A stretch of DNA of 64,000 nt from Clostridium sp. AF15-31 (lineage in GTDB: Bacteria > Bacillota > Clostridia > Lachnospirales > Lachnospiraceae): contig NZ_QTXL01000006.1 in NCBI RefSeq assembly GCF_003461625.1, forward strand, positions 1-64,000, read 5' to 3'. The notes beneath the pieces were generated by a model, which was given only the letters and a program-made list of their open reading frames with translations, was not told the origin of the DNA and did not search any database. The position numbers were made by a program, and so were the translations under genes. Each line of letters begins with the position of its first letter. Position 1 is the stretch's first letter. Positions 44,262 through 52,693 of this stretch are shown piece after piece.

Positions 44262-44564
44262 TAACAAAGAGCAAATGCAACGAACAGAATACGATCATTA
44301 AAAAAGGAGTATTTCAGAGAGCCGCCGGGTGGTGTGAGACGGTGTATGTTTTTAGTGATTATCCTCTGCGAGCAGTGCACTGAATTCCAGATATGGACAT
44401 TAGGTGTCACCGGTTTTCTACCGTTACAAAGAAACTTATTTCTACAGTGTGAGCTTATGAGATGAGGTTGAGTGGTCATTTTTTTGAATGGCAAATAAAG
44501 TGGTAACGCGGAAGTTTAAAGGCTTTCGTCTTTATGAAATTACATGAAGACGAAAGCTTTTTTT
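44262..44564 (+). promoter_or_regulatory. T-box riboswitch before cstA
   Basis: The leader contains stem I elements (CAGAGAG at 44315-44321, then GGGTGGTGTGAGAC), the T-box AGTGGTAACGCGG (44499-44511) and a terminator GCTTTCGTC/GACGAAAGC with T run (44522-44564). The tRNA-binding TGGT pairs with ACCA, so the discriminator base is A. Around the specifier position (44376-44382) the triplets GCA (Ala), TGC, CAC and CTG (Leu) can be read; discriminator A fits GCA (Ala) best, or CTG (Leu), but not His or Cys. So uncharged tRNA, probably Ala, would let cstA be made. Confidence 0.88.
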
Positions 44565-44669
44565 AATTTATAGGAAAGGTTGTCCTATAAAAGATATGTT
44601 TTTGTATAAACTCTTTGTGAACATACTATAATCAAGTATCTGCCACATGGCGGAAGGAAGGAGAATGAT

Positions 44670-46391
44670 ATGAATAGTTTGATAATTATTCTTATCGCAG
44701 TAGTAGTTTTAGGAGCTGGCTATTTAGGTTACGGAAGATGGCTTGCTAAGAAATGGGGCATAGATGCAAATGCAAAGACCCCGGCCGTTGCAAATGAAGA
44801 TGGAAAGGATTATGTACCATCATCAAAGCTTACAGTATTTGCACATCAGTTTTCATCCATCGCAGGTGCGGGACCTGTACAGGGACCAATCATTGCGGCA
44901 ATGTTTGGATGGGTACCGGTTTTACTCTGGCTGCTTGTCGGAGGCGTATTCTTCGGTGCAGTACAGGATTTCGGTTCTCTGTATGCATCCGTTAAAAATG
45001 AGGGTAAGTCCATCGGACTTGTTATTGAGAAGTACATAGGCAAGGCAGGAAGAAGATTCTTCTCACTGTTCTGCTGGCTCTTTACACTTCTTGTTATTGC
45101 AGCCTTTACATCTATGGTTTCATCAACATTTAACGGATTTACAACAGGTGCTGACGGAGCAGTAACAAAGAACTTTAACGGCGCAGCAGCCGCTACAGTA
45201 TCTATGTTATTCATTGTTGTCGCTATGGTGCTCGGTGTTGTTATGAAGACTTGCAAGAATATGAAGGAGTGGGTGAAAGCAATCGTAGCTATCGTCCTCA
45301 TCGTTGCAATGTTTGCAGTAGGTATGAAGCTTCCTTGGTACTTAAACGGTAACCAGTGGAACTACGTTATCATGGCATATCTGTTCCTTGCATCCGTACT
45401 TCCTATGTGGTTACTTATGCAGCCAAGAGATTACATGACAACATTCATGCTTGTTGGTATGTTGGTTGGAGCATTTGTCGGTGTTCTGGTTGGACATCCG
45501 GATATGGGACTGAACGCTTTCAATGGTTTCACAGTTGTATCGTCAACAGGTGCTAAGAGTTATCTGTTCCCAACACTGTTTGTAACAATCGCCTGTGGTG
45601 CGGTTTCCGGTTTCCACAGCCTTGTTTCATCAGGAACATCATCAAAGACGATCAGAAATGAAAAAGATATGTTATTTGTAGGTTATGGCGCAATGATCCT
45701 TGAGACACTCCTCGGTGTTATCTCATTGATCGTAGTTGGTGCAGTAGCAGTTGGAGGAAAAGCACCGGAAGGACTTACACCATTCCAGATCTTCTCACAG
45801 GGTATCGCAGGTTTCCTTGAGAAGTTCGGACTTCCAAATTCAGTAGCGAATGTATTCATGACAATGTGTGTATCAGCACTTGCTCTTACATCACTTGATT
45901 CAGTCGCACGTATCGGACGTATGTCATTCCAGGAGTTGTTCATGGGAGATACTACAGATCCATCCCAGATGCCTGTATGGCAGAAGATTCTTACAAATAA
46001 GTATTTTGCTACAGTTATAACATTGTTCTTTGGTTACCTTCTCTGCAAGGGTGGATATTCAAATGTATGGCCACTCTTCGGATCAGCAAACCAGATGCTT
46101 GCAGCACTTGTACTGATTGGTGTAGCAGTATTCCTCAAGGCAACAAGCAGAAAGCATGCAATGCTTTATCCACCAATGCTTATAATGCTTGCTGTAACAT
46201 TTACAGCTATCGTTCTCAACGTAATCGGAAATATCCAGAAGTTCCAGGCCGGAACCGGTACATTCCTTGTTGAAGGACTTCAGCTCATTGTTGCAGTATT
46301 CCTTATCGTACTTGGTATCATTGTAGCAATTACATGTATCAGAAAACTTGTTCTTATGAAGCATGAGAAGACTGCTGAAAAGGAAGCATAA
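44670..46391 (+). CDS. cstA: carbon starvation protein CstA-family transporter
   Basis: 573-residue membrane protein with about 16 hydrophobic segments. The N-terminal part (LGYGRWLAKKWGIDANAKTPAVANEDGKDYVPS), the motif IAGAGPVQGPIIAAMFGW and FFGAVQDFGSLYASVKNEGKSIG are CstA/BtsT signatures. The family imports pyruvate or peptides with protons in enterobacteria. Here a T-box sits before it, so it responds to an amino acid. GAAGGAAGGAGAATGAT precedes the ATG. It is alone and ends at a terminator. The substrate under this control is probably a peptide or amino-acid-linked compound (inference). Confidence 0.9.
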   Translation: MNSLIIILIAVVVLGAGYLGYGRWLAKKWGIDANAKTPAVANEDGKDYVPSSKLTVFAHQFSSIAGAGPVQGPIIAAMFGWVPVLLWLLVGGVFFGAVQDFGSLYASVKNEGKSIGLVIEKYIGKAGRRFFSLFCWLFTLLVIAAFTSMVSSTFNGFTTGADGAVTKNFNGAAAATVSMLFIVVAMVLGVVMKTCKNMKEWVKAIVAIVLIVAMFAVGMKLPWYLNGNQWNYVIMAYLFLASVLPMWLLMQPRDYMTTFMLVGMLVGAFVGVLVGHPDMGLNAFNGFTVVSSTGAKSYLFPTLFVTIACGAVSGFHSLVSSGTSSKTIRNEKDMLFVGYGAMILETLLGVISLIVVGAVAVGGKAPEGLTPFQIFSQGIAGFLEKFGLPNSVANVFMTMCVSALALTSLDSVARIGRMSFQELFMGDTTDPSQMPVWQKILTNKYFATVITLFFGYLLCKGGYSNVWPLFGSANQMLAALVLIGVAVFLKATSRKHAMLYPPMLIMLAVTFTAIVLNVIGNIQKFQAGTGTFLVEGLQLIVAVFLIVLGIIVAITCIRKLVLMKHEKTAEKEA

Positions 46392-46463
46392 AATAATATT
46401 CAAATAAAAAACAATAAACGTAAAATAAATAATAAATCTAAATCGTAAAAATAATATTCATTG

Positions 46464-46512
46464 AAAAACTGTGGATGGGAAGATATACAGATATCCTCCC
46501 ACCACAGTTTTT
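46464..46512. terminator. terminator after cstA
   Basis: AAAAACTGTGG pairs with CCACAGTTTTT around GATGGGAAGATATACAGATATCCTCCCA, which forms an inner stem as well; A and T tails allow both directions. Confidence 0.88.
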
Positions 46513-46701
46513 GCGTTATAGAGAGGTATATAATACAAACAATATAATCAGGAAATTCTCTATATGATATTGGATAATTATTTTTTAAAAGTAAGAGCTG
46601 TCCTTAAAATACTATTGAATTGACAATCTTTGTCAAAACGCGTATGTTTAATTAAATGTTAGTTTATAACTGGATAAAATCAGTTCAAGATAAAAACAAA
46701 T

Positions 46702-46986
46702 AAATCGTCTATTTAAGCAGATAGTGTTTATAATAAAACATGGCACGGGAATTAGCGGTTACCAGTGTGTTTAGCTGAATTATAGCGAGCATTTCGTAAA
46801 TGAGGAACACACTAGCAGCGAATGCGGTGTGCTGTTTGAGCCCGAAGGGCGAGTTGCACAAAGAGCATGAGCGGATAAGCGGGTGTGACGAATAGAAAGC
46901 GGAGCGTATTTGCTAAATACACTGGTAACCGCTAAATTCCCGTGCCATGTTTTATCACAAGAGTAGTGGTTAAATAGACGATTTAG
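46702..46986. repeat. long intergenic hairpin element E2 (class A)
   Basis: About 70 bases from 46702 (AAATCGTCTATTTA...) pair with the strand ending ...TAAATAGACGATTT near 46985; TAAAACATGGCACGGGAATT (from 46735) is a perfect stretch. The tip (46817-46879) matches E1: GCGAATGCGG, stem TGTGC/GCACA, GCCC-GAA-GGGC, AGAGCATGAGCGGATAAG. ATTTCG (46791) and GAATAGAAAG (46890) occupy the same positions as in E1. It ends about 20 bases before the start of the next gene, so it could act in that gene's leader. Confidence 0.87.
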
Positions 46987-47008
46987 CGAAAAAACAGGAG
47001 GTATGAAG

Positions 47009-47575
47009 ATGAAGCTGGTAGTATGTTTTCCGGGAATCGGCTATCACTGCGACAAGCCAATGTTATATTATGGCAGGCGCGTAGCAGAATCCGTAGGATA
47101 TAAAGAATATAAGAACGTAGAATATGTGAATCGGATCGGAAACGTCAAAGGCGATCCGGTAAAAATGCAGGCAGCATTTGAAGACCTGTACGGACAGACA
47201 GAGGAAATATTAAAAGATATAGATTTTTCCGGGTATGACAGCATTTTATTCTTATCAAAAAGTGTAGGAACGATCATTGCGACTACTTACGCAGAACGAC
47301 ATAAGATACCATGCAGGCATGTGCTGTATACTCCGCTTGAGGCGACATTTGACAATTGCGCATCTGATCTGTCGGGGAGAGCGATAGCATTTACAGGAAC
47401 GGCAGATCCGTGGGTGGAGAGCACCGCTGCAATTACAGATCGGTGCCAAAAAGCAAGGATTCCGGTTCATGTGATAGAGAAAGCAAATCATTCCTTAGAG
47501 ACAGCCGATGTATGGAAGAATCTGAAGAATCTGGAAAAAATCATGGCGCTGACGGCGGATTTTATAAGCCGGTAA
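47009..47575 (+). CDS. small alpha/beta-hydrolase-like protein
   Basis: 188-residue protein with an alpha/beta-hydrolase pattern: the nucleophile elbow is SKSVGT (near residue 83, a variant of GxSxG with Ser first), then FTGTADPWVE for the acid and a late His in KANHSLE. AGGAGG (46996-47001) fits ATG 47009; ATG 47003 is too close. The protein is short for the family, so it is a minimal core. Its leader holds element E2. It lies before the MerR gene but 70 bases away and may have its own promoter. Substrate unknown; esterase or thioesterase is likely. Confidence 0.75.
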   Translation: MKLVVCFPGIGYHCDKPMLYYGRRVAESVGYKEYKNVEYVNRIGNVKGDPVKMQAAFEDLYGQTEEILKDIDFSGYDSILFLSKSVGTIIATTYAERHKIPCRHVLYTPLEATFDNCASDLSGRAIAFTGTADPWVESTAAITDRCQKARIPVHVIEKANHSLETADVWKNLKNLEKIMALTADFISR

Positions 47576-47582
47576 AAAAGTC

Positions 47583-47613
47583 TTGACTTTGAGCAAACTC
47601 CAAGTGCTATAGT
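47583..47613 (+). promoter_or_regulatory. MerR-type promoter of merR-dxs
   Basis: TTGACT (47583-47588), a 19-bp spacer and TATAGT (47608-47613), with the dyad TTTGAG...CTCCAAG between, are the classical MerR-regulated promoter. The gene just downstream encodes a MerR protein, so self-control is very likely. Confidence 0.88.
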
Positions 47614-47645
47614 AAGGAAAAATCAAATGAAGGATGGTGGCGCAG

Positions 47646-48032
47646 ATGACGATCAAGGAAGTAAGTGAGAAATTTGGTATCTCACAGGATACCCTTCGGT
47701 ATTATGAGCGTGTAGGGCTGATTCCACCGGTTACAAGAACTCCGAGTGGAAACAGAGATTATCAGGAATCGGATCTTGGCTGGGTAGAAAATGCAGTTTG
47801 TATGCGGAATGCCGGCGTTCCAATCGAGGCATTGATTGAATATGTGAAACTGTATCAGATGGGAGATACGACGTTTGAAGCAAGACGGCAGCTATTGCAG
47901 GAGCAGTATGACGTATTGCAGGAGCAGAAAGAACAGATCGAGGCGACCATGAAGCGGCTTGCCTATAAGGTATCGCGCTATGAGAAAGCGGTACAGACCG
48001 GCGTATTGTCATGGGATAAGGAGGATTGTTAG
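47646..48032 (+). CDS. MerR-family regulator (AdhR-like)
   Basis: 128-residue MerR regulator. The winged helix (TIKEVSEKFGISQDTLRYYERVGLIPP) is typical; the long dimerization helix (about 75-125) is rich in Gln/Glu. No Cys is in the metal-binding positions of true MerR; there is one Cys near residue 58 (ENAVCMRNAGV), matching the AdhR type that senses aldehydes through a Cys. I use ATG 47646 behind AAGGATGGTGG. The dxs gene follows after only 6 bases, so this is one operon. The similar 19-bp promoter at 33932 suggests that the cupin/CMD pair is another target. Confidence 0.87.
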   Translation: MTIKEVSEKFGISQDTLRYYERVGLIPPVTRTPSGNRDYQESDLGWVENAVCMRNAGVPIEALIEYVKLYQMGDTTFEARRQLLQEQYDVLQEQKEQIEATMKRLAYKVSRYEKAVQTGVLSWDKEDC

Positions 48033-48038
48033 AACATT

Positions 48039-49790
48039 ATGTATATTGAACAGATTAACGGACCGGAAGATGTAAAGAAATTAAATATAGAAGAAATGAC
48101 GGCGATGGCAGCAGAGATGCGACAGGCATTGCTGGTTCGTGCAAGTAAGCATGGCGGACATTTTGGACCGAATTTTGGTATGGTAGAAGCAACGATTGCG
48201 ATGCATTATGTATTTGAGTCACCAAAGGACAAGATCGTATATGATGTATCCCACCAGAGCTATCCGCATAAGATGCTGACAGGCAGAAAGGATGCTTATC
48301 TCTACGAAGAACATTACGATGATGTATCCGGATATACAAATCCAAAAGAAAGTGAGTATGATTTCTTTGAGATCGGACATACATCTACATCTGTCAGTCT
48401 TGCCTGTGGCCTTGCGAAAGCCAGAGATCTGAAAAAGGAAGACGGCAACGTGATCGCTGTGATCGGTGATGGTTCATTAAGCGGTGGCGAGGCATTGGAA
48501 GGTCTTGACTATGCGGCTGAGCTTGGTGGCAATCTGATCATTGTTGTAAATGATAATGACATGTCGATCGCTGAGAATCATGGTGGTTTGTATCAGAATC
48601 TGAAACTGCTTCGTGAGACAAATGGGCAGGCAGAATGTAATCTGTTCCGTGCGATGGGACTTGATTATGTATATGTAGATAAAGGAAATGATATTGCTGC
48701 ATTGATCGCAGCATTTGAATCTGTAAAAGACAGTAAGAAACCGGTTGTCGTGCATATTAAAACTTTAAAAGGAAAAGGCTATGCACCGGCAGAACAGAAT
48801 AAGGAACAGTGGCATTGGTGTATGCCATTTGACCTTGAAACAGGAAAGCCTTTGATGGAATTTGACGGAGAAGATTATTCCGACGTAACCAGAGATTATC
48901 TCTTAAAGAAAATGAAGGAAGATCCATCTGTAGTTACGATCACATCGGCAACACCTACCGTTATGGGATTTACAGAGGATAAGAGAAAAGAAGCGGGCAG
49001 CCAGTTTATTGATGTAGGTATCGCAGAGGAGACAGCGGTTGCACTGGCATCCGGTATTGCGGCAAATGGCGGCAAGCCTGTATATGGTGTATACAGTTCA
49101 TTTATCCAGCGGACATATGATCAGTTGACACAGGATCTGTGTATCAATAACAACCCTGCAACGATCGTTGTATTTGCGGGATCTGTATATGGAATGAATG
49201 ATGTGACACATCTTGGATTACAGGATATTCCGATGCTTACAAGTATTCCGGGGCTTGTGTATCTGGCACCGACAACCAAAGAGGAATATCTGGCAATGCT
49301 TGACTGGAGCGTGGAGCAGACAGAGCATCCGGTTGCAATCAAGCTTCCGGGAGCTGCGATGGTATCGGACGGAAAGGCTGTAACAAAGAATTTCAGTCAG
49401 TTAAATAAATACGAAGTAACTAAAAAGGGAAGCAAGATTGCCGTTATCGGTGCAGGTACTTTCTATCAGCTTGGAACAGATGCGGCAGCACTGATCGAGG
49501 AGCAGACAGGAGTTGCGCCAACCATCATTAACCCACTGTATGTTTCCGGTATGGATGAAGAACTTCTGAATGATCTGAAGAAAGATCATGATATCGTAAT
49601 TACATTAGAGGATGGTTATCTGGAAGGTGGCTTCGGTCAGAGAATCGCCGGCTTCTATGGTGATTCTGATATGAAGGTTCTGAATTACGGTTTAAAGAAA
49701 TTCTTCTATGACCGCTACGATGTAAATGAAGTATTAAAAGAAAATCATCTGACAGCAGAACAGATTGCAGAAGATGTGAAGAAGGTTTAA
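48039..49790 (+). CDS. dxs: 1-deoxy-D-xylulose-5-phosphate synthase-like transketolase
   Basis: 583-residue ThDP enzyme of the DXS family, which makes the first isoprenoid precursor from pyruvate and glyceraldehyde 3-phosphate. IGDGSLSGGEALEGLD holds the ThDP/Mg motif (GDG...); HGGHFGPNFGMVE near 39 and SYPHKMLTGRKD near 73 are typical, as is the C-terminal KLPGAAM part. It is shorter than the usual 620 and has a gap in the middle, so it may be a paralogue of the housekeeping enzyme. It lies 6 bases after a stress-type MerR regulator, which is an unusual place for an isoprenoid gene. AAGGAGG stands 14 bases before the ATG. Confidence 0.82.
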   Translation: MYIEQINGPEDVKKLNIEEMTAMAAEMRQALLVRASKHGGHFGPNFGMVEATIAMHYVFESPKDKIVYDVSHQSYPHKMLTGRKDAYLYEEHYDDVSGYTNPKESEYDFFEIGHTSTSVSLACGLAKARDLKKEDGNVIAVIGDGSLSGGEALEGLDYAAELGGNLIIVVNDNDMSIAENHGGLYQNLKLLRETNGQAECNLFRAMGLDYVYVDKGNDIAALIAAFESVKDSKKPVVVHIKTLKGKGYAPAEQNKEQWHWCMPFDLETGKPLMEFDGEDYSDVTRDYLLKKMKEDPSVVTITSATPTVMGFTEDKRKEAGSQFIDVGIAEETAVALASGIAANGGKPVYGVYSSFIQRTYDQLTQDLCINNNPATIVVFAGSVYGMNDVTHLGLQDIPMLTSIPGLVYLAPTTKEEYLAMLDWSVEQTEHPVAIKLPGAAMVSDGKAVTKNFSQLNKYEVTKKGSKIAVIGAGTFYQLGTDAAALIEEQTGVAPTIINPLYVSGMDEELLNDLKKDHDIVITLEDGYLEGGFGQRIAGFYGDSDMKVLNYGLKKFFYDRYDVNEVLKENHLTAEQIAEDVKKV

Positions 49791-49855
49791 CAGTATAAAA
49801 AATCGCTTACAGGTAATATTAATCAGAAATAATGTTTGATAAAGGAGATTAAACA

Positions 49856-50419
49856 ATGTCGATGATTAACAGAGAAGTAAGCGATTTTTTTGTGCATGCA
49901 TATCAAAATGGTGAATTTAAAACGGTAACCAGGGACGACATATTAGGCGGATGGAGTGTATTTTTCTTCTATCCCGCAGATTTTACATTTGTCTGCCCGA
50001 CGGAGCTGTCAGATCTGCAGGATAAATATAAGGATTTTAAAGCTGCCGGCTGTGAGGTTTATTCCATATCAACAGATACGCATTTTGTGCATAAGGCATG
50101 GCATGATACATCGGAAAAGATTGGAAAGATCACGTTTCCGATGTTGGCAGATCCAAATCATGAATTATGTGAAGATTTTGAAGTGATGATCGAATCAGAT
50201 GGGATGGCTGAACGTGGCAGCTTCATCATCAACCCGGAAGGGCGAATTGTTTCCTATGAAGTCAGTGCAGGCAATGTCGGGCGAAATGCAGATGAACTGT
50301 TTCGTAAATTGCAGGCATGCCAGTTTGTTGCGGAGCATGGAGACGAGGTCTGCCCTGCCAAATGGCAGCCGGGAGAAGCTACACTGCGTCCAAGTCTGGA
50401 TCTTGTAGGGAGATTGTAA
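49856..50419 (+). CDS. ahpC: peroxiredoxin AhpC
   Basis: 187-residue typical 2-Cys peroxiredoxin, which reduces hydrogen peroxide and organic peroxides. Peroxidatic Cys47 in FTFVCPTE and resolving Cys166 in GDEVCPAKW are both present. The C-terminal length equals the family's. AAAGGAGATTAAACA precedes the ATG. The reductase gene follows after 2 bases, so the two are one operon. No PerR box is obvious in the 65 bases before it. Cytoplasmic, probably decameric. Confidence 0.94.
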   Translation: MSMINREVSDFFVHAYQNGEFKTVTRDDILGGWSVFFFYPADFTFVCPTELSDLQDKYKDFKAAGCEVYSISTDTHFVHKAWHDTSEKIGKITFPMLADPNHELCEDFEVMIESDGMAERGSFIINPEGRIVSYEVSAGNVGRNADELFRKLQACQFVAEHGDEVCPAKWQPGEATLRPSLDLVGRL

Positions 50420-50421
50420 GA

Positions 50422-52167
50422 ATGAAGAATGAAAATATGTATGATGTGATGATTGCAGGCGCGGGACCGGCGGGGCTTACAGCAGCTATTTATCTGGCGA
50501 GAGCCTGTTACCGGGTGCTTGTTGTCGAGAAAGAGAAGATTGGTGGACAGATCACGATCACAGAAGAGGTGGTGAACTATCCGGGAATAGAGAAAACAGA
50601 TGGAAAATCCCTGACCGCTGCTATGTACAGACAGGCAAAGAATTTTGGTGCAGAATTCCTGATGGCAGAGGTTGAAAAGCTGGATGTAGATGGAGAATAT
50701 AAAATCGTGCATACAAATAAGGGCGACTTTTCCTGTTATGGAATTCTGCTCGCAACCGGAGCACATCCGAGAATGATCGGATTTGAGGGGGAGAAACGGT
50801 TTAAAGGACGGGGCGTAGCTTATTGCGCAACTTGTGATGGAGAGTTCTTCACCGGCAAGGAAATATTTGTTGTGGGTGGCGGTTATGCTGCTGCGGAGGA
50901 AAGTGTATTCCTTACCAAGTATGCCAGCCATGTGACGATATTGATCCGGGGCGAAGATTTTTCCTGCCCTAAGTCATCGGCGGATAAAGCCAGAGCAAAT
51001 GAAAAAATTACGGTGCTTACCAGTACTGAGATCGTCCGCGCGGAGGGTGAAGATGTCCTGACAACACTGGTGTATAAAAATGTGAAAACAGGAGAAGAAA
51101 GTGTATATCATGCGCCAAAAGGAGATACGTTTGGTATTTTCGTATTTGCCGGATACGAGCCGGAGACTTCGTTGCTACAGGGAAAAGCAGAGATTGATGA
51201 AAAGGGATATGTAATTACGGATGCTTCCAGACAGACCAGTATATCGGGTGTTTATGCGGCTGGCGATGTCTGCCAGAAAAATCTTCGTCAGGTAGTGACG
51301 GCAGTCGGTGATGGTGCAGTTGCAGCGACAGAGCTTGAACGGTATGTGGCAGCCATGCAGAAAAAGAATGGAGCAAAGCCATCACGGAATTTGCGGGAAA
51401 ATAAACAATCAAAGGAGAAGAATGTTACACAGGAGAAAAAGCGTGAAGGAATGCAGCCTGTGGTCGCTGAAAATACCGGATATGAAATGCATAAAACGGG
51501 ACAACAGAAACAGCCGGAAGCAGAAGATTCATTGTCGGACGAGTTCTTTGATGAAGAGACGGAAAAGCAGTTAGATGAGGTCTTTGACCGCATGGCGCAT
51601 CCGCTGATCCTGAAATTATATCTGAATCAGAAGCAGGAGTCAGTGCAGCTAAAACAATATATGGAAGCTATGAGCAGACGAACCGAAAAGCTCAGTGTAA
51701 TCGTAGCAGAGGAAGGGGCAGACGGGGATTCTGTTCCGGCAAACGAACGACCATTTGTCAGGATTTTGGGAGAAGACGGAAGTGATACCGGGCTTGGCTT
51801 CCATGGTGTACCGGGTGGACATGAATTCACTTCTTTTGTGATTGGATTGTATAATGCTGCCGGACCGGGACAAGAAGTGGATGCACAGATTATGGAGCGT
51901 ATTCATGCGATCAAAAAGCCGCTTCATATCAAGATTCTTGTAACACTTGCCTGTTCCATGTGCCCCGATCTTGTCATCGCAGCACAGAAAATAGCCGCAG
52001 AAAATCCACAGGTTACAGCAGAGATTTACGATGTGATGCTATATCCATCTTATCAGAAACGCTATAAGGTTATGAGCGTACCATGCCTTGTTGTGAACGA
52101 TGAACATGTAGCATTTGGAAGAAAGACATTACCGGAGCTATTAGACTATTTGGATGAGATTTTATAA
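50422..52167 (+). CDS. AhpF-like peroxiredoxin reductase with C-terminal thiol domain
   Basis: 581-residue flavin reductase. Part one (1-310) is a thioredoxin-reductase-like unit: FAD loop GAGPAG (12-17), redox pair Cys135/Cys138 in YCATC and NAD(P)-binding VVGGGYAAAEE. A linker (about 315-370) rich in charged residues follows, then a thioredoxin-fold tail with CSMC (Cys511/Cys514) and cis-Pro in SVPCLV. In E. coli AhpF the thiol domain is N-terminal; here it is at the C-terminus. It would pass electrons to AhpC. I use ATG 50422 with AGGGAG upstream, two bases after ahpC; a longer frame inside ahpC is not used. Its exact electron donor, NADH or NADPH, is unknown. Confidence 0.9.
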   Translation: MKNENMYDVMIAGAGPAGLTAAIYLARACYRVLVVEKEKIGGQITITEEVVNYPGIEKTDGKSLTAAMYRQAKNFGAEFLMAEVEKLDVDGEYKIVHTNKGDFSCYGILLATGAHPRMIGFEGEKRFKGRGVAYCATCDGEFFTGKEIFVVGGGYAAAEESVFLTKYASHVTILIRGEDFSCPKSSADKARANEKITVLTSTEIVRAEGEDVLTTLVYKNVKTGEESVYHAPKGDTFGIFVFAGYEPETSLLQGKAEIDEKGYVITDASRQTSISGVYAAGDVCQKNLRQVVTAVGDGAVAATELERYVAAMQKKNGAKPSRNLRENKQSKEKNVTQEKKREGMQPVVAENTGYEMHKTGQQKQPEAEDSLSDEFFDEETEKQLDEVFDRMAHPLILKLYLNQKQESVQLKQYMEAMSRRTEKLSVIVAEEGADGDSVPANERPFVRILGEDGSDTGLGFHGVPGGHEFTSFVIGLYNAAGPGQEVDAQIMERIHAIKKPLHIKILVTLACSMCPDLVIAAQKIAAENPQVTAEIYDVMLYPSYQKRYKVMSVPCLVVNDEHVAFGRKTLPELLDYLDEIL

Positions 52168-52174
52168 AATAATA

Positions 52175-52230
52175 GAGCATCTCTTTACTGGATATATATT
52201 CGGTAAAGGGATGCTCCTTTTATTTTGAAT
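52175..52230 (+). terminator. terminator after the ahp operon
   Basis: GAGCATCTCTTTAC pairs with GTAAAGGGATGCTC across a loop GGATATATATTCG and is followed by CTTTTATTTT. Confidence 0.85.
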
Positions 52231-52283
52231 AATTTGTGATCGTGTAAAATAGGATATTAGACAAAACAGATTAAATAAAAAGA

Positions 52284-52312
52284 TTGACACCCTACAAAAT
52301 AGGGTATACTAT
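52284..52312 (+). promoter_or_regulatory. promoter and operator of toxin-antitoxin pair
   Basis: TTGACA (52284-52289) and TATACT (52305-52310) or TACTAT (52307-52312) give the promoter. The palindrome ACCCTA-CAAAA-TAGGGT (52289-52305) lies between them and is a natural binding site for the antitoxin. Confidence 0.78.
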
Positions 52313-52340
52313 TTAGAAAAAAGGAGGGATGAATTAGCGA

Positions 52341-52688
52341 ATGATAAGAACATTTATTGAAATACCATTATTTACAAAACGGTGGAAAGAAATAGGGCTT
52401 GGGGAAGATGAGTTACGAGCATTGCAAATTATGCTATTAAAAAATCCAGAATCAGGACCGGTAATGGAAGGAACTGGTGGAATACGTAAGGTACGGTTCC
52501 CATTAGAAAATAGAGGAAAGAGTGGTAGTGTTCGTGTATGTTATACGGATTTTGCAGAATATGAAGTTACCTATCTAATAACTGCATTTGAAAAGAAAAG
52601 TCAGGAAAATCTGACAAATGAAGAAAAAAATGTACTTAAGAAGTTGGTAAAATCTTTGAAAGAGGAAACGGCAAAGAATAGGAGATGA
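52341..52688 (+). CDS. RelE/HigB-like toxin
   Basis: 115-residue protein of the RelE/HigB (phage-derived Gp49-like) family. The core (FTKRWKEIGLGEDELRALQI, GGIRKVRFPLENRGKSGSVRVCY, YLITAFEKKSQENLT) has the Lys/Arg-rich strands expected for mRNA cleavage on the ribosome. The gene comes first and the antitoxin second, the HigBA order. Start behind AAAGGAGGGATGAATTAGCG. Its stop overlaps the antitoxin reading by ATGA. Predicted action: cut translated mRNA. Real function unproven. Confidence 0.83.
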   Translation: MIRTFIEIPLFTKRWKEIGLGEDELRALQIMLLKNPESGPVMEGTGGIRKVRFPLENRGKSGSVRVCYTDFAEYEVTYLITAFEKKSQENLTNEEKNVLKKLVKSLKEETAKNRR

Positions 52689-52693
52689 TTTTT

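Noticed and set aside
50317..50421. Extension of the AhpF-like protein into ahpC
   Set aside because: The longer frame overlaps ahpC in another frame; ATG 50422 has a ribosome site and matches the flavoprotein start.
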